A stretch of DNA of 64,000 bases from Bacteroidia bacterium (GTDB lineage: Bacteria; Bacteroidota; Bacteroidia; Bacteroidales; Marinilabiliaceae): contig JAUNDI010000004.1 of NCBI GenBank assembly GCA_030526155.1, positions 36,384 to 100,383 of the forward strand, in the 5' to 3' direction. The position numbers and the translations under genes were made by a program. How positions within the stretch are numbered: position 1 is the first letter of the stretch; every line of letters starts with the position of its first letter. Below the pieces are notes generated by a model that was given only the letters and a program-made list of their open reading frames with translations, did no database searches and had not been told where the DNA came from. This document shows, piece by piece, positions 44,664 through 55,031 of this stretch.

Positions 44664-45950
44664 GTGATAGCTTTAATGATTGCAGTGTTCCTTATTGGCT
44701 ATGCATGTATAGCATTGGAACATCCTCTAAAAGTGAATAAGGCAGCTCCTGCTCTTATCATCGGTGTACTTACATGGGTTATTTATATTACAATGGGCGA
44801 TGGTGACGTCCATCAAACAATACATCTCCTCCAAGAGAATCTTGGTGAGACCTCAGAAACCCTCTTCTTCCTTCTTGCTGCGATGACTATCGTAGAGGCG
44901 GTCGACTCACACAGCGGGTTTAGCGTTCTTACAAATATCATTACTACTCGTAGCAAGGTAAAGCTTCTTTGGATTATATGTTTGCTAACATTCTTTATGT
45001 CGGCAGTACTTGATAACCTTACTACAACTATCGTTATGATAGCCCTTCTACGTAAGCTAGTAGCCGACAAAGAGACACGTTGGACATTAGTAGGGGCAGT
45101 AGTAATAGCAGCAAATGCAGGTGGTGCATGGAGCCCTATTGGCGACGTTACAACCATCATGCTATGGATTGGTGGTCAGATTTCAGCTGTCAATATCATG
45201 GGTGCTATATTAGTTCCAAGCTTCGTAGCCCTATTAGTACCATTGATTGTTCTCTCATTCGTTCTCAAGGGCGAAGTAGAACGCCCAGTACAAGAGACAG
45301 AAGACATTATCTTTACCACCCCTAAGATACAGATGGGCATGCTTTGCTTGGGTGTATTGATGCTCGTATTGGTTCCTCCATTTAAGATGACTACACATCT
45401 TCCTCCTTATATGGGCATGCTGCTCGGCCTAGGTATAGTATGGATAGTAACTGAGGTGCTCCATCGTAGACGTGCACGTAGCATACGTAATCGCCTTACT
45501 ATTGAGAGTGTAATGCGCAAAGTAGATGTACCTACTATCTTCTTCTTCCTAGGTATCCTTACTGCTGTAGGCGCTTTGGCTTCGGCTGGCATCCTCAAGG
45601 AGTTCTCTACATGGCTAGATGCTGTTACAGATAAGAATATCTATGTGATAAACCTTACCATTGGTGTTCTCTCTTCTATAGTAGATAATGTACCTCTTGT
45701 AGCAGGTGCTATGGGTATGTATGAGATATCTGCCGACCCACTATCGGTATATGCTATTGATGGCAAGTTCTGGGAGATGCTCGCATATTGTGCGGGTACA
45801 GGCGGTAGCGTTCTTATCATTGGCTCTGCTGCAGGTGTTGCCGCTATGGGCCTTGAAAAGATTGACTTCATGTGGTATGTAAAGCGCATGTCACTTCTCG
45901 CGCTTTCTGGTTATTTCGCAGGCGCATTAGTATTCTGGTTGATGCGCTAA
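44664..45950 (+). CDS. nhaD: Na+/H+ antiporter, NhaD type
   Basis: A 428-residue inner membrane antiporter of the ion transporter superfamily that expels Na+ in exchange for protons. Family motifs are GYACIALEHPLKVNKAAPAL at the N-terminus, FFMSAVLDNLTTTIVMIALL, NAGGAWSPIGDVTTIMLW and SSIVDNVPLVAGAMGMY, which carry the charged and polar residues of the ion path. About 11-12 helices. The start is the GTG at 44664; starting there aligns with other Bacteroidetes NhaD N-termini, while the ATG at 44676 would drop four residues. A near -7 box AAGTTTTG ends just before it. The Na/Pi symporter gene follows 23 bases later. Confidence 0.9.
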   Translation: MIALMIAVFLIGYACIALEHPLKVNKAAPALIIGVLTWVIYITMGDGDVHQTIHLLQENLGETSETLFFLLAAMTIVEAVDSHSGFSVLTNIITTRSKVKLLWIICLLTFFMSAVLDNLTTTIVMIALLRKLVADKETRWTLVGAVVIAANAGGAWSPIGDVTTIMLWIGGQISAVNIMGAILVPSFVALLVPLIVLSFVLKGEVERPVQETEDIIFTTPKIQMGMLCLGVLMLVLVPPFKMTTHLPPYMGMLLGLGIVWIVTEVLHRRRARSIRNRLTIESVMRKVDVPTIFFFLGILTAVGALASAGILKEFSTWLDAVTDKNIYVINLTIGVLSSIVDNVPLVAGAMGMYEISADPLSVYAIDGKFWEMLAYCAGTGGSVLIIGSAAGVAAMGLEKIDFMWYVKRMSLLALSGYFAGALVFWLMR

Positions 45951-45973
45951 TATAATTACATATAATACTCGTT

Positions 45974-47665
45974 ATGAATTACTCTTTCTTTGATTTCCTT
46001 CGATTGCTTGGCTCCTTGGCCCTCTTCTTATATGGTATGAAGATGATGTCAGAGGCCTTGCAGAAGGTGGCAGGTTCGCGTCTCAAGAATATCCTTGGCA
46101 TTATGACATCCAATCGATTCTTGGGACTCATAACGGGATTCCTCATTACCACTGTCATCCAGTCGTCTAGTGCCACAACGGTACTCGTAGTTAGCTTCGT
46201 AAACGCTGGTCTACTCACTCTTACAGAGTCTATCGGCGTTATTATGGGTGCTAATATTGGTACTACTGTTACTGGATGGATTATCAGTATCCTAGGATTT
46301 AGTGCGGATATATCAGCATTAGCTCTGCCTGCCATAGGTATTGCTCTTCCTCTTATTTTTAGCAAGCGTAATACTTGGCATAATGTAGGCGAACTAATTG
46401 TGGGTATCGCACTACTCTTCATGGGCCTTGACTTCCTTAAGGGCTCGGTACCAAATATCAATGAGTCGCCAGAGATATTGGCATTCCTCCAGAATTACAC
46501 ATCAGGCGGTTATGCATCAATATTCCTATTCTTATTTATCGGTACTGTACTTACCATAGTCATCCAATCATCTAGTGCCACCATGGCTCTCACCTTCGTA
46601 ATGTGTTCTCAAGGATGGATACCTTTCGAGATGGCAGCCGCAATGGTAATGGGCGAAAATATCGGTACTACCGTAACAGCTAATATAGCTGCGTCTGTGG
46701 GAAATATATCTGCACGTCGCGCTGCTATGGTACATATGGTATTCAATCTCCTAGGTATAGTATGGCTACTTGTGCTATTCTATCCGTTCACAGAACTTGT
46801 AGACCGTATAGTATTGGGCATGTCAGGCGCCTCTCCTAGAATAGATGTAGAACAAGTACCTCTAGCATTGGCGGTATTCCATTCGGTATTCAACCTCACT
46901 AACGCATTCGTATTTATATGGTTTACCAAACTTATAGAACGTATCGTTATGAGGGTTCTCCCTACGAAACCAGATGCAGAGGAGGAGTTCCACCTCAGAT
47001 TCATCTCTACTGGTCTCTTGTCTACAGCCGAACTATCTCAAATTCAAGCAAAGAAGGAGATAACACTCTTCGCCGAGCATACGCATAAGATGTTCGGCAT
47101 GGTACGCCAAATGCTTGATGAGCAACTATCGTCGTCGGACTTTGAGAAGCTATATGAGAAGATAGAGAAGTACGAGGACCTAAGTGACAATGTGGAGGTC
47201 GAGATAGCCAACTACCTTACAAAGGTAAACCAAGGCAAACTATCAGATGAGGGTCGCCGTCGCAATAAGGCAATGCTAAAAATAGTGGGCGAAATAGAGA
47301 GCGTGGGCGATGCTAACTTCTCTCTAGCGCGACTCATAAATCGTGTCCGCACACAAAAACTTGTAATGCCTGAGTCTATCAAGGAGAAGTTGAATATGAT
47401 GCTCGACCTCGTGGATCGCTCTCTAGAAGTCATGGTTCGCAATCTCTCGTCAGACGATTATATCTGCGATATCGATAGCGCGAATAAGTGCGAGAAGGAT
47501 ATCAATGATTATCGCAATCAGGAGAAGATGCAGAATTTCGAACATGTCAAGAATGGCGATTACCCATACGAGATAGGTGTATACTTCACCGACATGCTAC
47601 AAGAGTGCGAGGAGTTGGGCGATTATGTAATCAATGTCTCTGAGGCTCTTGAGGAGGCTAAATAG
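45974..47665 (+). CDS. Na+/phosphate cotransporter with PhoU-like tail (PNaS family)
   Basis: A 563-residue protein. Residues 1-310 hold the two inverted PNaS repeats, each with the QSSSAT motif (about 63-68 and 198-203) and a GANIGTT / GENIGTT motif; they form the Na+-coupled phosphate path. Residues about 340-563 are a cytoplasmic helical PhoU-like domain. The protein is of the YjbB/NptA type, which may import phosphate with Na+ or export it. It follows nhaD by 23 bases and may be co-transcribed; a terminator stands 54 bases after the stop. Confidence 0.92.
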   Translation: MNYSFFDFLRLLGSLALFLYGMKMMSEALQKVAGSRLKNILGIMTSNRFLGLITGFLITTVIQSSSATTVLVVSFVNAGLLTLTESIGVIMGANIGTTVTGWIISILGFSADISALALPAIGIALPLIFSKRNTWHNVGELIVGIALLFMGLDFLKGSVPNINESPEILAFLQNYTSGGYASIFLFLFIGTVLTIVIQSSSATMALTFVMCSQGWIPFEMAAAMVMGENIGTTVTANIAASVGNISARRAAMVHMVFNLLGIVWLLVLFYPFTELVDRIVLGMSGASPRIDVEQVPLALAVFHSVFNLTNAFVFIWFTKLIERIVMRVLPTKPDAEEEFHLRFISTGLLSTAELSQIQAKKEITLFAEHTHKMFGMVRQMLDEQLSSSDFEKLYEKIEKYEDLSDNVEVEIANYLTKVNQGKLSDEGRRRNKAMLKIVGEIESVGDANFSLARLINRVRTQKLVMPESIKEKLNMMLDLVDRSLEVMVRNLSSDDYICDIDSANKCEKDINDYRNQEKMQNFEHVKNGDYPYEIGVYFTDMLQECEELGDYVINVSEALEEAK

Positions 47666-47719
47666 CCATACAAAAACGCATTATTTATTTTCGAGTTAAA
47701 TTTTACTCACCTATTTTCT

Positions 47720-47751
47720 AAATCCCTAAGTACTTTTGTATTTAGGGATTT
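47720..47751 (+). terminator. Terminator after the Na/Pi cotransporter gene
   Basis: AAATCCCTAA pairs with TTAGGGATTT around a 12-base loop, followed by CTTATTTTTG. The T-rich tail overlaps the -7 box of the next gene; the loop itself contains TACTTTTG, another TAnnTTTG match. Confidence 0.8.
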
Positions 47752-47753
47752 CT

Positions 47754-47761
47754 TATTTTTG
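47754..47761 (+). promoter_or_regulatory. -7 box of ubiE/menG
   Basis: TATTTTTG ends four bases before the ATG at 47766. A second match, TACTTTTG at 47731-47738, would give a normal leader of about 20 bases; sequence alone cannot decide between them. Confidence 0.5.
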
Positions 47762-47765
47762 TGGC

Positions 47766-48512
47766 ATGGAAGAAAAGACAACTACCCCTATCAAGCCTTA
47801 TTATCAAGAGGGACAATCTAAGGCTTCAGAAGTTGAGCAGATGTTCAACGCTATTGCTCCTAAGTACGACCTTCTTAACCATCTCTTGTCTATGAATATA
47901 GATAAGTCGTGGCGTCGTAAGGCTATCCGTGCACTATCTGACCTCTCTCCTCTTGACCATATTCTAGATGTTGCAACTGGCACTGGCGATCTCGCTATAC
48001 TTGCTCATAAGATGCTAGGCGTCCCTGTTACAGGAACGGATCTTACCGAGGGCATGATAGAGATTGGGCGTCAGAAGGTTCAGAAATTGGGGCTGCAGAA
48101 TCAGATAGAGTTGGCTAAGGCGGACTCAGAGGCTCTTCCTTTTCAAGACAACTCTTTCGATGCTGTTACCGTAGCTTTCGGAGTACGCAACTATGCCCAC
48201 CTAGATAAGGGTCTAGCAGAGATGGCTCGCGTTATCCGTAAGGGTGGTCGTATGGTCATCCTCGAATTCTCAAAGCCTCGCACATTCCCTATGAAGCAGT
48301 TGTATATGTTCTATTTTAAGAATATTCTACCGCTTATTGGTCGTTGCGTATCAAAGGATAGTCGCGCATACGAGTATCTCCCAGAGTCTGTCCTCGCTTT
48401 CCCTGATGGTGCAGATTTCGAACGTTATCTCATATCAGTGGGGATGAATCCTATCAAACGTATATCGCTTACCTTTGGTATCGCTACCATTTATATAGCC
48501 GAAAAGCAATAA
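47766..48512 (+). CDS. ubiE: Demethylmenaquinone (2-polyprenyl-benzoquinol) C-methyltransferase
   Basis: A 248-residue SAM-dependent enzyme (UbiE/MenG) that makes menaquinone from demethylmenaquinone, the last step of the pathway. SAM-binding motif I is HILDVATGTGDLAILA (65-80); further family motifs are ADSEALPFQDNSFDAVTVAFGVRN and LILEFSKP-like MVILEFSKPRTFP. The ATG at 47766 (MEEKTTTPIKPYY) is preferred; the frame is open 10 codons further but that part is the promoter and terminator. It overlaps no gene and is followed after 2 bases by porT. In this organism menaquinone is the probable acceptor of the Na+-NQR. Confidence 0.94.
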   Translation: MEEKTTTPIKPYYQEGQSKASEVEQMFNAIAPKYDLLNHLLSMNIDKSWRRKAIRALSDLSPLDHILDVATGTGDLAILAHKMLGVPVTGTDLTEGMIEIGRQKVQKLGLQNQIELAKADSEALPFQDNSFDAVTVAFGVRNYAHLDKGLAEMARVIRKGGRMVILEFSKPRTFPMKQLYMFYFKNILPLIGRCVSKDSRAYEYLPESVLAFPDGADFERYLISVGMNPIKRISLTFGIATIYIAEKQ

Positions 48513-48514
48513 GA

Positions 48515-49240
48515 ATGCGTTGGCTACTCTCTATATTATGTCTCGTCTTTACTAGTATCTCCTCTTTCTCTCAGGTGATACCAGAGGCTCGTTCTCGCCG
48601 TTTGCCTAACCTTCCTGGGTACGAATACCAACAGTTGCACTTTGGCTTCCTCATCGGCTTCAACTTCCTGGATTACCATATATACAATTCTGGAGCGAGA
48701 ACGGAGGATAATAAGTATGTGGCGCGTTATGCCGAGATAGAGGATCTCGCCCCAGGTATTAACCTAGGCATCATTACCGATCTACGTCTCGCTAAGCATC
48801 TTAACCTACGCGTACTACCTGGTGTCAGTTTCGGCGAGCGCAATCTCACTTTCTATAATGAATATGGTGAGAAGGTTGACGATGAACCTCTTCGTATCAA
48901 GTCTACATTTATTGATATGCCTATAGTTCTAAAGTATAGCGCCTTTAGATATAATAATGTCCAGCCCTTCGTAGATGCGGGCATCTCTCTCAAATACGAT
49001 TTGGCGAAGGACAAACAGAGCCACCTGCAGATGAAATCTTTTGATACTTGCCTTGATTTCGGTGCTGGTATTGATTTCTATCTGCAATATTTCCGCTTTT
49101 CAGTAGAGCTCAAAAGCTCTTTTGGCCTCACAAATATCCATAGCTTTCAGGTTGATGCCGATTATGACGACCGCCCATATCAGCAAGCTCTATCTTCTCT
49201 CAAATCGCGTATATTCAGCATCAATTTCTTCTTCGAATAA
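48515..49240 (+). CDS. porT: PorT-family outer membrane protein of the type IX secretion system
   Basis: A 241-residue protein with a signal peptide (MRWLLSILCLVFTSISSFSQ) and about eight beta strands of an outer membrane barrel. Segments such as LHFGFLIGFNFLDYHIYN, LAPGINLGIITDLRL, LRVLPGVSFGERNLTFYN and PIVLKYSAFRYNNVQPFVDAG fit the PorT/OMP_b-brl_2 family, and the C-terminus IFSINFFFE is aromatic. PorT is required for T9SS in Porphyromonas gingivalis, and a position directly after ubiE is, as far as I recall, common in Bacteroidetes. It starts 2 bases after ubiE and is followed within 6 bases by the second 44-base repeat array. Confidence 0.8.
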   Translation: MRWLLSILCLVFTSISSFSQVIPEARSRRLPNLPGYEYQQLHFGFLIGFNFLDYHIYNSGARTEDNKYVARYAEIEDLAPGINLGIITDLRLAKHLNLRVLPGVSFGERNLTFYNEYGEKVDDEPLRIKSTFIDMPIVLKYSAFRYNNVQPFVDAGISLKYDLAKDKQSHLQMKSFDTCLDFGAGIDFYLQYFRFSVELKSSFGLTNIHSFQVDADYDDRPYQQALSSLKSRIFSINFFFE

Positions 49241-49246
49241 ATGCGT

Positions 49247-49378
49247 TTTTTTACGATGAATAAGGGGACAGCCCGTATGCTCACTTATTGTTTTTTACGA
49301 TGAACGACTATGCACACTATATAATCGCAATAACTTTTTTACGATGAACAAGCTGCCATTAACTATCCTTTCAACCAT
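49247..49378 (+). repeat. Three-unit tandem array with 44-base period, copy 2
   Basis: The core ACGATGAA preceded by TTTTTT starts at 49253, 49297 and 49341, again exactly 44 bases apart. The middle unit shares CTATGC and CGCAATAAC with the array at 11424. The remaining part of the gap to rpsL holds only the str operon promoter and leader. Confidence 0.75.
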
Positions 49379-49443
49379 TATCCATTTTCCTCGCTTCTCT
49401 CTGTATTATCAACCACAACTAAATACTTTTTAACCACCTCTTA

Positions 49444-49474
49444 TTTGTTTGTAATCAAAAAGTTACTAACTTTG
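49444..49474 (+). promoter_or_regulatory. Promoter of the rpsL-rpsG-fusA-rpsJ operon
   Basis: TTTG (49444-49447), 19 bases, then TAACTTTG (49467-49474): a perfect Bacteroidetes consensus promoter. Transcription would start near 49481, leaving a leader of about 75 bases. Confidence 0.85.
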
Positions 49475-49554
49475 CGACCGCTATTTGTAGGCGACTATGT
49501 CTACACGTAGCATGCAACAATTTCATTTATAACGTTTTAATACATTTTTAAGTA

Positions 49555-49962
49555 ATGCCTACGATTCAGCAGTTGGTACGCAAAGGTCGTACTAAACTCG
49601 TGGACAAGAGCAAGTCACCAGCACTTGATTCATGCCCACAACGTAGAGGTGTTTGTGTACGTGTGTACACTACTACCCCTAAGAAGCCTAACTCAGCTAT
49701 GCGTAAAGTAGCTCGTGTACGTTTGACAAACGGCAAGGAAGTTAACGCATACATCCCAGGAGAGGGTCACAACCTCCAGGAGCACTCAATCGTGCTTGTT
49801 CGTGGTGGTCGTGTTAAGGACCTTCCAGGTGTACGTTACCACTTGGTACGCGGTACACTCGATGCAAGCGGTGTAGAAGGTCGTATGCAGCGTCGTTCTA
49901 AGTACGGTGCTAAGCGTCCAAAGGCAGGTAAGGGAGCAGCAGCACCTGCAAAGAAAAAATAA
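49555..49962 (+). CDS. rpsL: 30S ribosomal protein S12
   Basis: A 135-residue protein of the small subunit decoding centre. Highly conserved segments are [27 protein letters not shown] and [12 protein letters not shown]. The lysines of PKKPNS and GRVKDLPG, where streptomycin-resistance changes usually fall, have the common wild-type form. The C-terminal tail is Ala/Lys-rich ([11 protein letters not shown]). First gene of the str operon, behind a consensus promoter; arginine codons are almost all CGT/CGC, as expected for a highly expressed gene. Confidence 0.98.
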   Translation: MPTIQQLVRKGRTKLVDKSKSPALDSCPQRRGVCVRVYTTTPKKPNSAMRKVARVRLTNGKEVNAYIPGEGHNLQEHSIVLVRGGRVKDLPGVRYHLVRGTLDASGVEGRMQRRSKYGAKRPKAGKGAAAPAKKK

Positions 49963-50085
49963 TCATTAACGGTTAGTGAGTTTTTGTTTACAGTTGCAAA
50001 TCGGTTGAGTAAATAGTCCGTTCGGACCGTTGAAGCAAGCATTTGACAGCTGGATCTAAAAATCAACTGCAAAACAAGAAAAAAC

Positions 50086-50562
50086 ATGAGAAAGGCTAAG
50101 CCAAAGAAAAGAGTATTGTTACCAGATCCAAAGTTCGGTGATATCATGGTAACTCAGTTCGTTAACAATTTGATGGTTGACGGCAAGAAGTCAGTAGCAT
50201 TCACAATCCTTTATGACGCACTTGATCGCATCGCTGACAAGGCTGAGAAGGAGAGCAAGCCAGTATTGGAGTACTTCAAGAAGGCTCTCGAGAATATTAC
50301 TCCTGCCGTAGAGGTTAAGAGCCGTCGTGTAGGTGGTGCAACATTCCAGGTTCCTACTGAGATCCGTCCAGATCGTAAGGCTTCTCTTGCTATCAAGAAC
50401 ATGATTCTCTACTCACGCAAACGTTCAGGTCACTCAATGGCCGAGAAGCTCGCTGCTGAAATTGTTGCAGCTTATAACAACGAAGGTGCCGCTTACAAGC
50501 GTAAGGAGGATATGCACAAGATGGCTGAGGCTAACCGTGCATTCGCACACTTCCGTTTCTAA
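50086..50562 (+). CDS. rpsG: 30S ribosomal protein S7
   Basis: A 158-residue primary 16S rRNA binding protein that organises the 3' head domain. Clear family segments are [39 protein letters not shown] and [10 protein letters not shown]. The first residues MRKAKPKKR are basic as usual. It follows rpsL after 123 bases, a wide gap for this operon, which may hold a processing or regulatory site; I see no clear hairpin there. In other bacteria S7 represses translation of the str operon. Confidence 0.98.
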   Translation: MRKAKPKKRVLLPDPKFGDIMVTQFVNNLMVDGKKSVAFTILYDALDRIADKAEKESKPVLEYFKKALENITPAVEVKSRRVGGATFQVPTEIRPDRKASLAIKNMILYSRKRSGHSMAEKLAAEIVAAYNNEGAAYKRKEDMHKMAEANRAFAHFRF

Positions 50563-50589
50563 TATTTACTACTATAAACGAAAGTCATT

Positions 50590-52695
<2,106 letters not shown>

Positions 52696-52780
52696 TACAT
52701 AGATAAAATAAATTTCGTGGAGAGTTAGCGAATGACTCTTAACTCTCCACTTATTCTGATAATTATTAATAAATACAGAA

Positions 52781-53086
52781 ATGAGTCAAAAAGTAAGAAT
52801 TAAGCTTAAGTCTTTCGACCACAACTTGGTTGACAAGTCAGCAGAGAAGATTGTTAAAACAGTTAAGGCTACAGGTGCAGTAGTTAGCGGTCCAATTCCA
52901 CTTCCTACACACAAGAGCATCTTCACAGTACTTCGTTCTACATTCGTAAACAAGAAGTCACGTGAGCAGTTTGAGCTCTCTAGCTACAAGCGTCTTATCG
53001 ACATCTACTCTTCTACATCTAAGACTATCGAGGCTCTTATGAAGCTCGAGTTGCCTTCAGGTGTTGAGGTTGAGATCAAGGCATAA
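52781..53086 (+). CDS. rpsJ: 30S ribosomal protein S10
   Basis: A 101-residue protein of the small subunit head, also the NusE antitermination factor. Motifs: [37 protein letters not shown] and the C-terminal [11 protein letters not shown]. It is the last gene of this transcript: a GC-rich terminator starts 22 bases after the stop and an unrelated minus-strand gene follows, so the usual S10 operon genes (rplC, rplD and so on) are not next to it. Confidence 0.98.
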   Translation: MSQKVRIKLKSFDHNLVDKSAEKIVKTVKATGAVVSGPIPLPTHKSIFTVLRSTFVNKKSREQFELSSYKRLIDIYSSTSKTIEALMKLELPSGVEVEIKA

Positions 53087-53108
53087 GCCTAAATTCTCAA
53101 AAGAAAAG

Positions 53109-53143
53109 CCCCGCGTTATGGTTATCCATTGCGCGGGGTATTT
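53109..53143 (+). terminator. Terminator of the str operon after rpsJ
   Basis: CCCCGCG pairs with CGCGGGG around a 16-base loop, followed by TATTTTTATG. It separates rpsJ from the convergent CNNM gene. Confidence 0.88.
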
Positions 53144-53205
53144 TTATGTATTATTGGTATTTGACTACTAGGATTGATATAAGGATATGTATTGGATATC
53201 TAAGA

Positions 53206-54474
53206 CTATTGTTTCTTTGTTAGTTTTATTGTTTCAATGCGGGCCTGTGTAGCTACAAGTATCTTGAATTCGAATCCGTCGGTCTCTACCACCTCTTCTT
53301 GGGCGGGGATGCTCTCTGTGATACTTAGGATGAGTCCGGCTATAGTATCATAATCATCAGACGTTGGGAGATCGAGATTATACTTATCATTGAGGTAGTC
53401 TATCTCTAAGCGTCCAGAGAATATATACTCGCCCTCATCGCATACCTTTTCGATATATTCAGGAGTATCATGTTCATCGTCTATCTCTCCGAATATCTCC
53501 TCTAGGACATCCTCTAGGGTTACCATACCAGCAGTACCACCAAACTCATCAACTACTAGTGCTATACTCTTATGCTCCCCTGTAAAACGCTTAAGTAGCA
53601 TTTTAGCCTCCATAGTCTCTGGCACTACGGCAATAGGAGACATGATAGAGCGGATATCCTTTGGTTTTTTGAACATAGAAGAGGCGTGGACATATCCAAT
53701 AATATTATCTATCGTCTCCTCATATACTAGGATTTTTGAGTATCCAGTACGGATGAATATATTGTTTAGCTCCTCTATTGATTCGGTAATATCTACGGCC
53801 TCGATTTCGGTACGAGGTATTGCGCAGTCGCGCACCTTAATCTTACCGAAATCTAGGGCATTCTTCATCAGTTTAGCCTCTTGTGCTACTTCGCTTTCTA
53901 CGTTACCATTTGAGGCCTCAGATTGGTTAGAAAGAAGGTTATCGAGGTCTATTCTTGAGGGAAGTAGATTGTCTGTATCCTCGTCGGCATTTCGACGAAG
54001 AATCTTTGTTATGAAGAAATGTGCGCACCACTGCATACCCCTTGCGATAGGGAAGAAGAGGATGTAGAACAAAAGCAATGGCATAGCCAAAGCATTTAGC
54101 ATACGCGAAGGGTTGGTTTGTATGACGGTCTTTGGGAAGAACTCAGCTGTAACGATAATGATGATAGTAGATATTATGGTTTGGATGAGCAGTATAAGAC
54201 TCTCTGAGGTGGTAATATACTGCTGAATAAGTGGATTCATTATTTCACCAAATAGCAAACCATATATAACGAGAGCAATATTATTACCCACGAGGATAGT
54301 AGCGATGAGAGTACCTGAGTCGGCCATGAAGATATCTATGATACTAGAAGTGCGCGGACTCTTTTTGCGGATAATCTCAAGTTCTAGTCGATTACTTGAC
54401 AAGTATGCCATTTCGCTGCCCGAGAAAAAGGCAGAGAATACGAGCATTAGGATAAGGAATACTATTGAGCTCAT
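53206..54474 (-). CDS. CNNM/CorC-type protein (DUF21, CBS pair, transporter-associated domain)
   Basis: A 422-residue inner membrane protein of the hemolysin C/CorC group, related to Mg2+ transport proteins and to GldE. Residues 1-150 are the DUF21 membrane domain (FSAFFSGSEMAYLSSNRLE, LVGNNIALVIYG, AEFFPKTV). Residues about 215-340 hold two CBS motifs (MKNALDFGKIKVRDCAIPR; LVVDEFGGTAGMVTLEDVLE), and residues 345-422 the CorC_HlyC domain (FSGRLEIDYLNDKYNLDLP). The gene begins 4 bases after the lptC stop, third in uvrB-lptC-CNNM. The older name hemolysin is not supported by function. Confidence 0.9.
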   Translation of the reverse strand: MSSIVFLILMLVFSAFFSGSEMAYLSSNRLELEIIRKKSPRTSSIIDIFMADSGTLIATILVGNNIALVIYGLLFGEIMNPLIQQYITTSESLILLIQTIISTIIIIVTAEFFPKTVIQTNPSRMLNALAMPLLLFYILFFPIARGMQWCAHFFITKILRRNADEDTDNLLPSRIDLDNLLSNQSEASNGNVESEVAQEAKLMKNALDFGKIKVRDCAIPRTEIEAVDITESIEELNNIFIRTGYSKILVYEETIDNIIGYVHASSMFKKPKDIRSIMSPIAVVPETMEAKMLLKRFTGEHKSIALVVDEFGGTAGMVTLEDVLEEIFGEIDDEHDTPEYIEKVCDEGEYIFSGRLEIDYLNDKYNLDLPTSDDYDTIAGLILSITESIPAQEEVVETDGFEFKILVATQARIETIKLTKKQ

Positions 54475-54478
54475 GGTA

Positions 54479-55030
54479 TTATTTATTCTCCTCCAATTCT
54501 ATTTCGCCACCAGGACGTTTGATTTCATATTGAGACAACTTCTCGTCACTTTCAAAACCCTTACCAGTAATAACCTGATGTTTGGTTGTGATTTTAACGA
54601 ACTTGTCGCTATATATCTTGTGATTCTGAGTATCCCAGAATAGTTGTTCGGTATTAAGGATGTCATTCTTTTCAGTGGTAGCCTCGACATCGAAGTTAAG
54701 CTCCCACAATTTACGGGTCTTATAGTACTTAGCATTATTGCAACGAATACGCGACTTAGTGAGTTGTCCGTGTTCGGAGTACATTCTAAACTTAAGGCCA
54801 TTAGGGAAATCGATATAAGGCTCCTCTGCATTGTCGTACTGATGCATTTCCGGAGTCTCGAATTCATACTTCATATAACCTGAATCGGTAACTATGGTAT
54901 GGAGGTCCCTCATAGAGAGAGAAGCCACCTCTTGCATCTCCTCCACCTCCTTTAGTTCCTTATTTGTATTACGCATACAAGAGGTAGAAGATAGAAGTAC
55001 TAATGCGATTAGAGAGTATATGTATTTCAT
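54479..55030 (-). CDS. lptC: LPS export ABC transporter periplasmic protein LptC, lipoprotein form
   Basis: A 183-residue protein that should link the inner membrane LPS extractor to LptA in LPS transport. The N-terminus MKYIYSLIALVLLSSTSC is a lipoprotein signal with lipobox STSC; E. coli LptC has a membrane anchor instead, while Bacteroidetes members are often predicted lipoproteins. The body has the beta-jellyroll pattern with FPNGLKFRMYSEHGQLTKSR and GKGFESDEKLSQYEI, typical of LptC/LptA (last segment: GxGfxxd). I prefer the ATG at 55030, one base after the uvrB stop at 55032; an ATG at 55039 overlaps uvrB. It lies between uvrB and the CNNM gene. Confidence 0.8.
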   Translation of the reverse strand: MKYIYSLIALVLLSSTSCMRNTNKELKEVEEMQEVASLSMRDLHTIVTDSGYMKYEFETPEMHQYDNAEEPYIDFPNGLKFRMYSEHGQLTKSRIRCNNAKYYKTRKLWELNFDVEATTEKNDILNTEQLFWDTQNHKIYSDKFVKITTKHQVITGKGFESDEKLSQYEIKRPGGEIELEENK

Positions 55031-55031
55031 A

